Origin: Streptococcus sp. HMSC072G04
Lineage (GTDB): Bacteria; Bacillota; Bacilli; Lactobacillales; Streptococcaceae
Direction: 5' to 3'
Assembly: GCF_001813295.1 (NCBI RefSeq)
Contig: NZ_KV812027.1
Location: 34,231 to 98,230 of the forward strand
Length of the DNA stretch: 64,000 nt
The notes under the pieces were generated by a model, which saw only the letters and a list, made by a program, of their open reading frames with translations, did not search any database and was not told where the DNA came from. A program made the position numbers and the translations under genes. Of this stretch, positions 27,943-35,397 are shown piece by piece; positions within the stretch are counted from its first letter, which is position 1; each line of letters begins with the position of its first letter.

Positions 27943-28663
27943 GGTGAGCACCTCCAAATAGATCTGCAACAAAGTCGTTGGCTGGCTGGTCTAAAATGGA
28001 CTCAGAATCCGCTACCTGTACAATCTCTCCTTCTTGCAGTACTGCAATCCGGTCGCCTAATTTTAAGGCCTCGTCCGTATCGTGGGTCACAAAAATAGTG
28101 GTCATACCGAACTCCTTGTGCAATTCTTTGGTAAGAGCCTGCAACTGCTTGCGAGAGATGGCATCCAAGGCTGAAAAAGGCTCGTCCATCAATAGAATTT
28201 TTGGTTCCCCAATGATGGCGCGCACAATGCCAATCCGTTGCTGCTCTCCACCAGATAACTCGCTTGGTAACCGATGAGCATAGTCTGCCGCAGGAAGCCC
28301 CACCTTGGCCAAGAGTTCTTCTGTTTTCGAAGCGATTTGCTCCTTGCTCCAGCCCTTCATCTCAGGAATCAGAGCTATATTTTCAGCAACGGTCAAGTTT
28401 GGAAAGAGGGCAATGGCTTGAAGGACATAGCCGGTGCTGAGACGTAACTCCCGTTCATCATAGTCCTTGATACGTTTCCCATCCATATAGATATTGCCAT
28501 CAGTCGGCTCCAAGAGACGGTTGACCAGCTTGATCATGGTGGTTTTTCCAGACCCTGAAGGACCCACTAGCACCATAAATTCTCCATTTTCAATGCGGAG
28601 ATTGACATCTTTCAAAATGTCCTTTTCCGTGTAGCGCAAGGCTACATGTTTGTATTCAATCAT
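27935..28663 (-). CDS. Osmoprotectant ABC transporter ATPase (OpuCA/ProV-like)
   Basis: This 242-residue ATPase has Walker [10 protein letters not shown], the signature LSGGEQQR, Walker B ILLMDEP and the switch H in [10 protein letters not shown]. It lacks the C-terminal CBS pair found in longer OpuCA proteins, ending soon after DLFGGAHHV, so it may not sense ionic strength through CBS domains. It overlaps its partner permease-binding gene and directly abuts the NmrA-type gene upstream with no gap. Confidence 0.88.
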   Translation of the reverse strand: MIEYKHVALRYTEKDILKDVNLRIENGEFMVLVGPSGSGKTTMIKLVNRLLEPTDGNIYMDGKRIKDYDERELRLSTGYVLQAIALFPNLTVAENIALIPEMKGWSKEQIASKTEELLAKVGLPAADYAHRLPSELSGGEQQRIGIVRAIIGEPKILLMDEPFSALDAISRKQLQALTKELHKEFGMTTIFVTHDTDEALKLGDRIAVLQEGEIVQVADSESILDQPANDFVADLFGGAHHV

Positions 28664-29512
28664 TTAATCTTCCTCAAGCAACTGTCTTTCTTTCAAAACA
28701 TCTATTAAACTCATAGCTGGACGTCCTAATACCATTTCGACATCTGTTGAAACCCCAGCTTGTTCCCCAACTTTGATAGCTGTATAGGTACTGACCCAAG
28801 CATCGTACTCCCAGTTTTGTGCTGGCCATTTTTTCCGTGACTCATAGGCCTCTTCTACCGATTCGTCTACATACGTGATGGCATTACCGGTCTCTTTTGA
28901 GAGAAGCGCTACGATTTCCTCCATAGAAAGTTCCTCTGGTCCTGTTAGATTCAAGGTTTGATTTTTCCACTCCTTAGGATTTAAAAGAATTTCTGCTGCA
29001 ACCCTAGATGTGTCCTTACGGGCAACAGCTGACACCTGCCCACTGCCAGCCGGACCACGAATCTCTCCATTTTCAAGCGCAATATCAATCAAGAAGTCCA
29101 AGTAAAAATTATCTCTCAAAAAAGTGTAGGTGAACCCTAACTCCTTGATATAGGCTTCCGTCTGGGCATGATCTCGAGACAAGGTAAAGGTTGCTTTTTC
29201 ATCTGCTCCGTAAAAGGAGGTATAGACGATATGCTGCACCCCAGCAAGCTTTGCAGCATCTAAAAACTCCTTGTGCTCCTTGACACGCTCTGGATTTTCC
29301 CGAGCAGAGACCATCAATAAGACATCGATACCCTTTAAGGCCTCAACTACTTTTGGAGTATTGGCATACACCATCTTACGAATTTCCGCTGACGCGTAGA
29401 CTGTTGCCCGCTCTGGACTTCTTGCCAGATGGATAGAAGCAATTCCTTTTTTATCGACAAGATCAGCCACATAGGAACCTAATTTCCCTGTTACACCTGT
29501 AATTCCAATCAT
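28664..29512 (-). CDS. NmrA/QorB-like NAD(P)-binding oxidoreductase
   Basis: The 282-residue atypical short-chain dehydrogenase has the dinucleotide-binding GVTGKLGSYV at the N-terminus, followed by ARSPERATVYAS in the NADP-selective loop. The rest matches the QorB-like NmrA pattern (SFYGADEKATFTLSRDHAQTE, LRDNFYLDFL). Family members reduce quinones or sense redox state. It is cotranscribed with the upstream MarR gene (18-bp gap) and abuts the osmolyte ATPase gene, suggesting stress induction of the whole set. Confidence 0.82.
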   Translation of the reverse strand: MIGITGVTGKLGSYVADLVDKKGIASIHLARSPERATVYASAEIRKMVYANTPKVVEALKGIDVLLMVSARENPERVKEHKEFLDAAKLAGVQHIVYTSFYGADEKATFTLSRDHAQTEAYIKELGFTYTFLRDNFYLDFLIDIALENGEIRGPAGSGQVSAVARKDTSRVAAEILLNPKEWKNQTLNLTGPEELSMEEIVALLSKETGNAITYVDESVEEAYESRKKWPAQNWEYDAWVSTYTAIKVGEQAGVSTDVEMVLGRPAMSLIDVLKERQLLEED

Positions 29513-29530
29513 AACTGTTGCCTCCTTTCC

Positions 29531-29980
29531 CTAGATGTCATTTTCTTTAGCTTTTAGATTGTCAATAATACGCTCTTGATAGGCTTCAAATTCTCGGATT
29601 TCTTGATCTGAAAAACCTTGGTAAAAAATCTCTCCCAGTTCTTTGCTGACACGGTTTCCAATTTCTTTTTGCGCCCAACCAAGGTCTGTCAAAGAGATAT
29701 ATTTTTTCCTTTTATCCTGTGTGCAAGGTTGAATCGTAACCAAGCCTTGTTCTTCCAATTTCTTAACCATACTGGTCAATGTATTATTAGCTAGACCCGT
29801 CGCAAGAGCGATATCGGTCGCAGTAGCGCACCCCAACTCTTGCTTCCACAAAATCGTTAAAATTTTCCCCTGTTCACTTCGGTATTGGGCATCTGATTCC
29901 TTGCTCAAGAGTTTTTGAAAAAGTCGCCCGTTCAATAAGCGTATCTGTAAAGCTTGGTAGCCCCCTTGTATCTTGTCCAT
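29531..29980 (-). CDS. MarR family transcriptional regulator
   Basis: The 149-residue winged helix-turn-helix protein has a recognition region TATDIALATGLANNTLTSMVKKLEEQGLV followed by a wing KRKKYISLTDLG. It is the first gene of the operon containing the NmrA-type and osmolyte transporter genes. Its promoter is flanked by two copies of the palindrome ATTTC[TG]ATAT[CA]GAAAT, so autorepression is likely. A Cys in the wing region (IQPCTQDKRKK) could act in redox sensing, but this is speculative. Confidence 0.88.
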   Translation of the reverse strand: MDKIQGGYQALQIRLLNGRLFQKLLSKESDAQYRSEQGKILTILWKQELGCATATDIALATGLANNTLTSMVKKLEEQGLVTIQPCTQDKRKKYISLTDLGWAQKEIGNRVSKELGEIFYQGFSDQEIREFEAYQERIIDNLKAKENDI

Positions 29981-29994
29981 TTTGTCTCCTTTTT

Positions 29995-30010
29995 ATTTCT
30001 ATATCGAAAT
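29995..30010. promoter_or_regulatory. MarR-type operator, copy 1
   Basis: ATTTCTATATCGAAAT is a near-perfect palindrome just downstream of the -10 at 30020. An inverted copy lies at 30052. Confidence 0.6.
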
Positions 30011-30019
30011 ATTAAAGTC

Positions 30020-30048
30020 ATTGTACCACTGCCTGTTACATCTGTCAA
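30020..30048 (-). promoter_or_regulatory. Promoter of the MarR-NmrA-osmolyte operon
   Basis: On the minus strand: TTGACA (30043-30048), 17 bp, TACAAT (30020-30025). It is bracketed by the two palindromes. Confidence 0.75.
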
Positions 30049-30051
30049 CTG

Positions 30052-30066
30052 TTTCGATATAGAAAT
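30052..30066. promoter_or_regulatory. MarR-type operator, copy 2
   Basis: TTTCGATATAGAAAT is the exact reverse complement of 15 bases of copy 1. It lies 4 bp upstream of the -35. Confidence 0.6.
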
Positions 30067-30237
30067 AACATTTTTTTCTAAGATACTCTTCAAAGGATTC
30101 TTGACGACCTCAAAATTGCCAGACTTATTCTCTTTTTTCACAATTTTTCTTGGAAGAAGAGCAACATTTAAACTCCTTGTAGAACAACACTGAGTTTTAC
30201 ATCTGTTCACTGTAATGCAGAATGAAATTTGTTAAAA

Positions 30238-30274
30238 AGCCTCGGTAGGGTTCTTCCTACCGAAGCTTTTTTTG
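30238..30274. terminator. Terminator of yjdF (usable in both directions)
   Basis: AGCCTCGGTAGG pairs with CCTACCGAAGCT, with T-runs on both sides. Confidence 0.8.
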
Positions 30275-30290
30275 ATGAAAGAGATAAGGG

Positions 30291-30704
30291 TTAATGTCCT
30301 TTATGCTTGTCTCTTCGTTTTTGCTGTTTGCGTTCGAATTTCTCTTGTTTGAGCAATTGCTTTTGGACACTAGATTGATGTTTTGAAATCTTTTTCCTTT
30401 CCTCATACTGCAACTGCAATAGTTCTTTCGACTTGGAAGAAATTTTCTTCTTTACTTGTTTCTTCACAGCTCGCTGTAATCGTTTAGGATTCTTGATTTT
30501 TACATGTTGCTTAACTGTAGCTTCTGGACTAAAAGATAAATGAGTAAACTGAGTCTGTAACATCTCTAGAATTTCATCATCTTTTGGCTCCTGACCAAAT
30601 GTCACACGACAAACTTGATAAGCTTCTCGATACACTTGTTCGAACAAACCATGCCAAAATCCATCTTCAAAATAAACTGTCAATCCAATTGAAATTGTTT
30701 CCAC
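30291..30704 (-). CDS. yjdF: YjdF family protein (DUF2992), riboswitch-controlled
   Basis: The 137-residue protein has an N-terminal domain ISIGLTVYFEDGFWHGLFE, the YjdF/DUF2992 hallmark, and a very basic, Lys/Gln/Arg-rich C-terminal half ending KQQKRRDKHKGH. Family members are found downstream of the yjdF riboswitch, which responds to azaaromatic compounds; a role in tolerance to such molecules is presumed but unproven. The start is a GTG at 30702-30704 with AAGGAGG 7 nt upstream. The leader is the riboswitch itself. It is a single gene. Confidence 0.88.
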   Translation of the reverse strand: METISIGLTVYFEDGFWHGLFEQVYREAYQVCRVTFGQEPKDDEILEMLQTQFTHLSFSPEATVKQHVKIKNPKRLQRAVKKQVKKKISSKSKELLQLQYEERKKISKHQSSVQKQLLKQEKFERKQQKRRDKHKGH

Positions 30705-30814
30705 GACAGCACCTCCTTAAATCTATCCCTAAGAATGGACAACCAAGGAGGAAGGTTACTGATAGGCTTGCCTACGTCTGGACTACCAACCAGAACTGTG
30801 TTTTTATCTTAGTT
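30705..30814 (-). ncRNA. yjdF riboswitch with a built-in anti-Shine-Dalgarno
   Basis: The leader of about 110 nt upstream of yjdF fits the known yjdF motif by gene context and by conserved-looking CAGTTCTGGTTGGTAGTCCAG and GTAGGCAAGCCTATC segments. CCTCCTT at 30745-30751 (minus strand) is exactly complementary to the ribosome site AAGGAGG at 30712-30718. This supports control of translation initiation. The structure was judged by eye only. Confidence 0.75.
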
Positions 30815-30820
30815 GGGACT

Positions 30821-30828
30821 ATTATAGC
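30821..30828 (-). promoter_or_regulatory. Extended -10 promoter of yjdF
   Basis: TG-C-TATAAT on the minus strand. Transcription would start near 30814, at the 5' end of the riboswitch. Confidence 0.65.
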
Positions 30829-30845
30829 ATATTTATAATCTTATG

Positions 30846-32078
30846 TTATTGCTTCTTCAAATGCCTATCAAAAAAATGAATCGTAGCCAACCAAGAATCC
30901 TTACTCTCTTTCATCAATAAACGCCAATCTTTTCGATAGCGATGATTGGGTTGATAAGCCACTGTCAACATGTGACCTATTTCATGATATTTTTTAAATG
31001 TAATGTGGTGGCCTTTATAATGTGAGACAATATTGGCTATTGCTGACGAGGCATCCCATATTTCATCAACAGTACTTCCGAGCAATAAGATTGGCGAAGA
31101 GAGTCTACTAATGTCTATCCTAGCAGAGCGATCTTTAGGGATAGGTTTTCTAAAAAGTTTGCTAAACAGATAATCTCTCAGTCGAAACTTTTGATAGGTA
31201 AGTTCCTTTTGCAAATACGTCCAAGAAGAAGTATGGGAGTTCCATTTCCCTTTTATCCCTTCATACACCACATCAGAGGGTGAATTTAGTACCAAACATT
31301 GAACGTCATTAAAAATGCTCTCCTCAGCTAAAACTAACTCTGCTCCCTTAGAACGTCCATAGATTCCAATTCTTTCACTATCTACTTGATGATACTGACG
31401 TAGATAATCCTTTGCTTCCACAAGGCACTCTAAAGGAATACGTTCCAAATTTTTTGGCAACCCCTCTAAACCAAAGTAGGCAACTGCTAAGCAAATATAA
31501 CCTCTAGAAGATAGAAGCTGAGCTATATTCTGTGCCTTTTCAATCCTTCCTTCACTACCGCTCACAATAATCAATGCTGGTGCTTTTATTGCCTTTTTAT
31601 CATAAAATAGTCTCCCTTGAAAATGTTTCCTGTAAATATCTTGATGACTAATTTGCGAACTCATGTAATGTCTTTTGAAAGTTCTCTCTGCAACGACAGT
31701 ATTACCTTGTATAATTTTGATTTCCACAAAAAAGTGATCTAATAAGGGAATTTTAGAAAGAGAGTTTGGAAGTTTCTTTTTCCTATTGGTCAAGGGCTTG
31801 GTATTAAAGAATAACCCCATTGTTGCAATATCTTCATAAGAGCCAGAACAAGATGGAGTTTGCGAAATATCAATAATACCATTCTTATCTGATACAAAAG
31901 TCGCTGTTGATTTCCATAAAACATTATGAGCTAAAAGCATAGGAGCATTGATACAATAATAATCAGATAAATACATTTCGACTCGATAGGTTTCTCTTGG
32001 TTTTAAGCCATCGATGACAATATTAAAAGATTCGTCTGCTAAATCAGACTCTGAGATCAGTTCAATTTGTATATTCAT
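30846..32078 (-). CDS. BAAT/acyl-CoA thioesterase-like alpha/beta hydrolase
   Basis: The 410-residue protein has an N-terminal beta-sandwich (about 1-140; ESFNIVIDGLKPRETYRVEM) as in acyl-CoA thioesterases and bile acid-CoA:amino acid N-acyltransferases. The C-terminal alpha/beta-hydrolase domain has nucleophile elbow G-R-S-K-G (Ser about 243) and a late His in EIGHMLTVAY. A Ser rather than Cys nucleophile favours a thioesterase or esterase over an acyltransferase. The natural substrate in streptococci is unknown. It is transcribed after its MarR regulator, and a perfect palindrome related to the MarR operator lies just upstream of its ATG. Confidence 0.8.
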   Translation of the reverse strand: MNIQIELISESDLADESFNIVIDGLKPRETYRVEMYLSDYYCINAPMLLAHNVLWKSTATFVSDKNGIIDISQTPSCSGSYEDIATMGLFFNTKPLTNRKKKLPNSLSKIPLLDHFFVEIKIIQGNTVVAERTFKRHYMSSQISHQDIYRKHFQGRLFYDKKAIKAPALIIVSGSEGRIEKAQNIAQLLSSRGYICLAVAYFGLEGLPKNLERIPLECLVEAKDYLRQYHQVDSERIGIYGRSKGAELVLAEESIFNDVQCLVLNSPSDVVYEGIKGKWNSHTSSWTYLQKELTYQKFRLRDYLFSKLFRKPIPKDRSARIDISRLSSPILLLGSTVDEIWDASSAIANIVSHYKGHHITFKKYHEIGHMLTVAYQPNHRYRKDWRLLMKESKDSWLATIHFFDRHLKKQ

Positions 32079-32090
32079 ATCTTCCTCTTT

Positions 32091-32109
32091 TTGTTAATAT
32101 AATTAACAA
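32091..32109. promoter_or_regulatory. MarR operator in front of the BAAT-type gene
   Basis: TTGTTAAT-ATA-ATTAACAA is a perfect 8-bp inverted repeat sharing its arms with the site at 32601. Confidence 0.65.
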
Positions 32110-32134
32110 TATAGTTTTAAAATTACCGTGATTT

Positions 32135-32590
32135 TTACCACGGCAATTCTTGCCATACCTGTTCAACATCATCCATCAGTTTCATAACCATTTGAAGATC
32201 CTCCTCACTATAGTTTCTTAAAACTGAAAAAATGGCCTTTTCAATATGTTCTTGCTGCTCTTTATGGATATTAAAAACTTCAACACCTTTTTTGGATAAT
32301 ATCAGATATTTATTTTTTTCATTATCCGGTGCAAATTCAAAAGTAACGAGGTCTTTCTTGGTTAAACGTCTAACACTCTGAGTAATGGCACTCCTAGATA
32401 CTTCAAGTAACTCAGATAATTTCACTAGATTCACAGGCTGATTGCGACCTATCAGGTCGATCAAATGGACTTCATTAATAGTGATTGATTTATCAATACT
32501 GTTCCTATGCTGAGCTTTTTTCAACTGTTCAAAAGCTAAAGCAAAGCTGTTAAAACGATTATTAAACTTATACAGTTCTTTCTTATTCAT
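32135..32590 (-). CDS. MarR family transcriptional regulator
   Basis: The 151-residue winged-helix regulator has a recognition helix region LVKLSELLEVSRSAITQSVRRLTKKDLV and a wing FAPDNEKNKYLILSKKG. It is divergent in sequence from the MarR at 29531. It precedes the BAAT-type hydrolase gene by 56 bp on the same strand. Two matching palindromes, one over its own -10 and one before the hydrolase gene, suggest that it represses both in the absence of a ligand. Confidence 0.88.
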   Translation of the reverse strand: MNKKELYKFNNRFNSFALAFEQLKKAQHRNSIDKSITINEVHLIDLIGRNQPVNLVKLSELLEVSRSAITQSVRRLTKKDLVTFEFAPDNEKNKYLILSKKGVEVFNIHKEQQEHIEKAIFSVLRNYSEEDLQMVMKLMDDVEQVWQELPW

Positions 32591-32600
32591 AGCGCCTCTC

Positions 32601-32623
32601 TTTTGTTAATGATATTAACAAAA
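32601..32623. promoter_or_regulatory. MarR operator over the regulator's own promoter
   Basis: TTTTGTTAAT-GAT-ATTAACAAAA is a perfect 10-bp inverted repeat. It overlaps the -10 at 32612-32617. Confidence 0.7.
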
Positions 32624-32640
32624 ATACTATTTATTGTCAA
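32612..32640 (-). promoter_or_regulatory. Promoter of the MarR-BAAT operon
   Basis: On the minus strand: TTGACA (32635-32640), 17 bp, TAATAT (32612-32617). Confidence 0.75.
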
Positions 32641-32653
32641 GCTGAGCCTAAAA

Positions 32654-32682
32654 AATCCTCCAGAGCTGAACTCTGAAGGATT
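32654..32682 (-). terminator. Terminator downstream of leuS
   Basis: AATCCTCCAGAG pairs with CTCTGAAGGATT with one mismatch. Leftward six Ts follow. Confidence 0.75.
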
Positions 32683-32687
32683 CATTT

Positions 32688-32720
32688 TTATTTTACAACA
32701 ATATTAACCAATTTAGTTGG
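32688..32720 (-). pseudogene. Relic of a second leuS 3' end
   Basis: Read on the minus strand these 33 bases encode [14 protein letters not shown], almost the same as the true LeuS tail [14 protein letters not shown] at 32773-32805. The codons differ mostly at synonymous positions. It lies between the true stop and the terminator, so it looks like the old 3' end left behind after replacement of the gene end by recombination. Confidence 0.6.
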
Positions 32721-32747
32721 CTTCAATAGTCCAGTGGACTATTGAAG
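32721..32747. repeat. Perfect 13-bp palindrome after leuS
   Basis: CTTCAATAGTCCA and TGGACTATTGAAG flank a single G. The core TCCAGTGGA also occurs in the variable hairpin of the structured repeat at 46062-46084. Confidence 0.75.
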
Positions 32748-32760
32748 GTGGCAGATAGGG

Positions 32761-32804
32761 CTAATAAACTCGTTATTTAACGACGATGTTAACGAGTTTA
32801 TTAG
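32761..32804. repeat. 15-bp inverted repeat spanning the leuS stop codon
   Basis: CTAATAAACTCGTTA (32761-32775) is the exact inverse of TAACGAGTTTATTAG (32790-32804), which encodes the last residues of LeuS. The transcript would fold over the stop codon. No T-run follows, so it is not a typical terminator. Confidence 0.7.
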
Positions 32805-35274
32805 GGACACTAATCACTTTCACGATGTCCTTGCCATCGATTTCTGCTTTGACTTTTTCGTCAGCTAGAGCGACTTCTTGCAATTCTTCGCGTGAAAGAT
32901 CTTTCGCGACCATGAGTTTAGCACGGACTTTTCCTTTGATTTGAACGACGATTTCAATTTCGTCTTCAACCAATTTGCTTTCGTCCCATGTTGGCCAAGC
33001 CACATAAGAGATAGACTCGCCTGTTGCTGCGACTGTTTGCCAGAGTTCTTCTGCCAAGTGAGGCGCAAATGGAGCGATCAATTGGATAAAGCCTTTGGCA
33101 TAATCCACATAGAGTTTGTCTTCCTTGTTCGCCGCATTGACAAAGACCATGAGCTGAGCAATGGCTGTGTTGAATTTCATAGACTCGATTTGCTCAGTGA
33201 CAGACTTAACAGTTTCGTTGTAAACCTTGTCTAGAGCGCCATTGTTTTCCGCAACGATTTCTTTACTTGTGATCAAACGGTAAACACGGTCAAGGAATTT
33301 ACGGCTTCCTTCCAATCCTTCTTCAGACCAAGCGATAGAAGCATCGAGTGGTCCCATGAACATTTCATAGACACGAAGGGTATCCGCACCGTATTGTTCC
33401 ACCACATCGTCTGGGTTGACAACGTTCTTGAGGGATTTCGACATCTTAGCTGGCGCTTGCTCCAATTCTTCTCCTGTTTCAACATGGAAGAAGGAACCGT
33501 CACGTTTTTCAACCTTGTCAGTTGCCACAAGAGCTCCACGGTGGTCACGGTAGCTTGTTCCCAAGATCATTCCTTGGTTAAAGAGTTTTTGGAATGGCTC
33601 TTTAGTCGGTACAACACCAAGGTCATAGAGGAACTTATGCCAGAAACGAGCGTAGAGCAAGTGAAGCACAGCGTGTTCTGCACCACCTACGTAGATATCG
33701 ACTGGCAACCATTGTTTGAGGAGATCCTCGTCAGCCAATTTCTCAGTGTTGTGTGGATCGATATAGCGGAGGTAGTACCAGCTTGAACCGGCCCATTGTG
33801 GCATGGTATTGGTTTCACGACGACCTTTGACACCATCCTCACGAGTCACTTCAAGCCAATCTGTCAAGTTAGCCAATGGGCTTTCCCCAGTACCTGAAGG
33901 GCGGATGTCCTTGGTTACTGGCAAGACAAGCGGCAGTTCACTTTCTGGCACAGCTGTTGAAGTTCCATCTTCCCAATGAATGATTGGGATTGGTTCACCC
34001 CAGTAACGTTGACGGCTAAAGAGCCAGTCGCGGAGACGGTAGGTCACCTTTTCTTGACCAAAGCCTTTTTCTTCTAGCCAAGCTACAATTTTAGCAATCG
34101 CTTCTTCTTTGTTGAGACCGTTCAAGAAATCAGAGTTGACGTGAAGCCCATCTTCTGTGTAGGCAGCTTCTGCTACGTCTCCACCTTCCAAGACTTCTAC
34201 GATTGGAAGACCAAACTGTTTAGCAAATTCCCAGTCACGCTCATCGTGGGCAGGTACGGCCATAACAGCACCTGTTCCGTAGCTAGCAAGAACATAGTCC
34301 GCAATCCAGATTGGAATTTCTTTGCCATTAACAGGGTTGATAGCATAAGCACCAGTCCAAACTCCTGTTTTTTCCTTGGCAAGGTCTGTACGAGCCAAGT
34401 CTGATTTGAGGCTAGCTTGGTGTTTGTAGTCCGCTACAGCTTGAGCCTGCTCTGGGCTTGTAATAGCGTCAACCAAGTCATGCTCAGGCGCCAAAACAGT
34501 GAAGGTCGCACCAAAAAGTGTATCTGGACGAGTCGTAAAGACGGTGAATTCCTTGTCTGTTCCTTTTACTTTGAAAGTTACGTTAGCACCAGTTGATTTA
34601 CCAATCCAGTTGCGTTGCATGTCCTTGATAGACTCTGGCCAGTCAAGATCATCCAAGTCATTGAGCAAGCGCTCCGCATAGGCCGTGATTTTAAGCATCC
34701 ATTGGCGCATTGGTTTGCGGACAACTGGATAGCCCCCACGCTCAGAGGTTCCATCTGGAAGAACTTCTTCGTTGGCAATAGCTGTTCCTAGTTCCTCAAC
34801 CCAGTTTACTGGCACTTCCGCTTCATAAGCCAAGCCTTTTTCGTAAAGCTTGGTGAAAATCCATTGCGTCCACTTGTAGTAGTTCGGATCTGTCGTATTG
34901 ACTTCACGGTCCCAGTCGTAAGAGAAGCCAAGCGCATTGATTTGACGTTTAAAGTTGGCAATGTTTTCTGCTGTGAATTCCGCTGGGTCATTCCCTGTAT
35001 CCATAGCGTATTGCTCTGCAGGCAAACCAAAGGCATCCCAGCCCATTGGGTGAAGGACATTGTAGCCTTGGGCACGTTTGAAACGGCTAAGGATATCTGT
35101 TGCTGTGTAGCCTTCTGGGTGTCCTACGTGAAGACCCGCTCCAGATGGGTAAGGGAACATGTCCAATGCATAAAACTTAGGTTTTGAAGCATCTGTTCCT
35201 GTCTTAAAGGTGTGATGGTCAGCCCAGTATTTTTGCCACTTAGGCTCGATTTCTTTATGATTGTAAAAACTCAT
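32773..35274 (-). CDS. leuS: Leucyl-tRNA synthetase
   Basis: This 833-residue class I synthetase charges tRNA-Leu. It shows the HIGH-type motif LHVGHPEGY (about residue 50), the CP1 editing domain with [15 protein letters not shown] and the conserved TRPDTLFG, the KMSKS motif in [11 protein letters not shown], and a C-terminal anticodon domain. The leader is short with an extended -10 (TGGTATAAT near 35309) and shows no T-box. The 3' end is unusual: the last codons form an inverted repeat with the sequence after the stop, and a second degenerate copy of the gene tail lies 53 bp further downstream. Confidence 0.97.
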   Translation of the reverse strand: MSFYNHKEIEPKWQKYWADHHTFKTGTDASKPKFYALDMFPYPSGAGLHVGHPEGYTATDILSRFKRAQGYNVLHPMGWDAFGLPAEQYAMDTGNDPAEFTAENIANFKRQINALGFSYDWDREVNTTDPNYYKWTQWIFTKLYEKGLAYEAEVPVNWVEELGTAIANEEVLPDGTSERGGYPVVRKPMRQWMLKITAYAERLLNDLDDLDWPESIKDMQRNWIGKSTGANVTFKVKGTDKEFTVFTTRPDTLFGATFTVLAPEHDLVDAITSPEQAQAVADYKHQASLKSDLARTDLAKEKTGVWTGAYAINPVNGKEIPIWIADYVLASYGTGAVMAVPAHDERDWEFAKQFGLPIVEVLEGGDVAEAAYTEDGLHVNSDFLNGLNKEEAIAKIVAWLEEKGFGQEKVTYRLRDWLFSRQRYWGEPIPIIHWEDGTSTAVPESELPLVLPVTKDIRPSGTGESPLANLTDWLEVTREDGVKGRRETNTMPQWAGSSWYYLRYIDPHNTEKLADEDLLKQWLPVDIYVGGAEHAVLHLLYARFWHKFLYDLGVVPTKEPFQKLFNQGMILGTSYRDHRGALVATDKVEKRDGSFFHVETGEELEQAPAKMSKSLKNVVNPDDVVEQYGADTLRVYEMFMGPLDASIAWSEEGLEGSRKFLDRVYRLITSKEIVAENNGALDKVYNETVKSVTEQIESMKFNTAIAQLMVFVNAANKEDKLYVDYAKGFIQLIAPFAPHLAEELWQTVAATGESISYVAWPTWDESKLVEDEIEIVVQIKGKVRAKLMVAKDLSREELQEVALADEKVKAEIDGKDIVKVISVPNKLVNIVVK

Positions 35275-35348
35275 AGCGTCTCTCCAATTTTCGTGATGCT
35301 CCTATTATACCATTTTTAGGCGATTTTTAAAGGTTCAGACAAAGAAAA

Positions 35349-35374
35349 AGACAGGTCCCATACGGGACCTGTCT
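35349..35374 (-). terminator. Terminator of the peptide-binding lipoprotein gene
   Basis: AGACAGGTCCC pairs perfectly with GGGACCTGTCT over ATAC. Leftward TTTTTCTTTG follows. Confidence 0.85.
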
Positions 35375-35397
35375 CTCCTGTTTTCTTCAAGAAAAGT

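Noticed and set aside
29932..30210. Open frame of about 90 codons overlapping the MarR gene start and its promoter
   Set aside because: It runs through the operators and promoter of the MarR operon, has no ribosome site and no protein-like pattern.
35275..35345. T-box riboswitch before leuS
   Set aside because: Only about 35 bp separate the -10 from the ATG and no T-box sequence is present.
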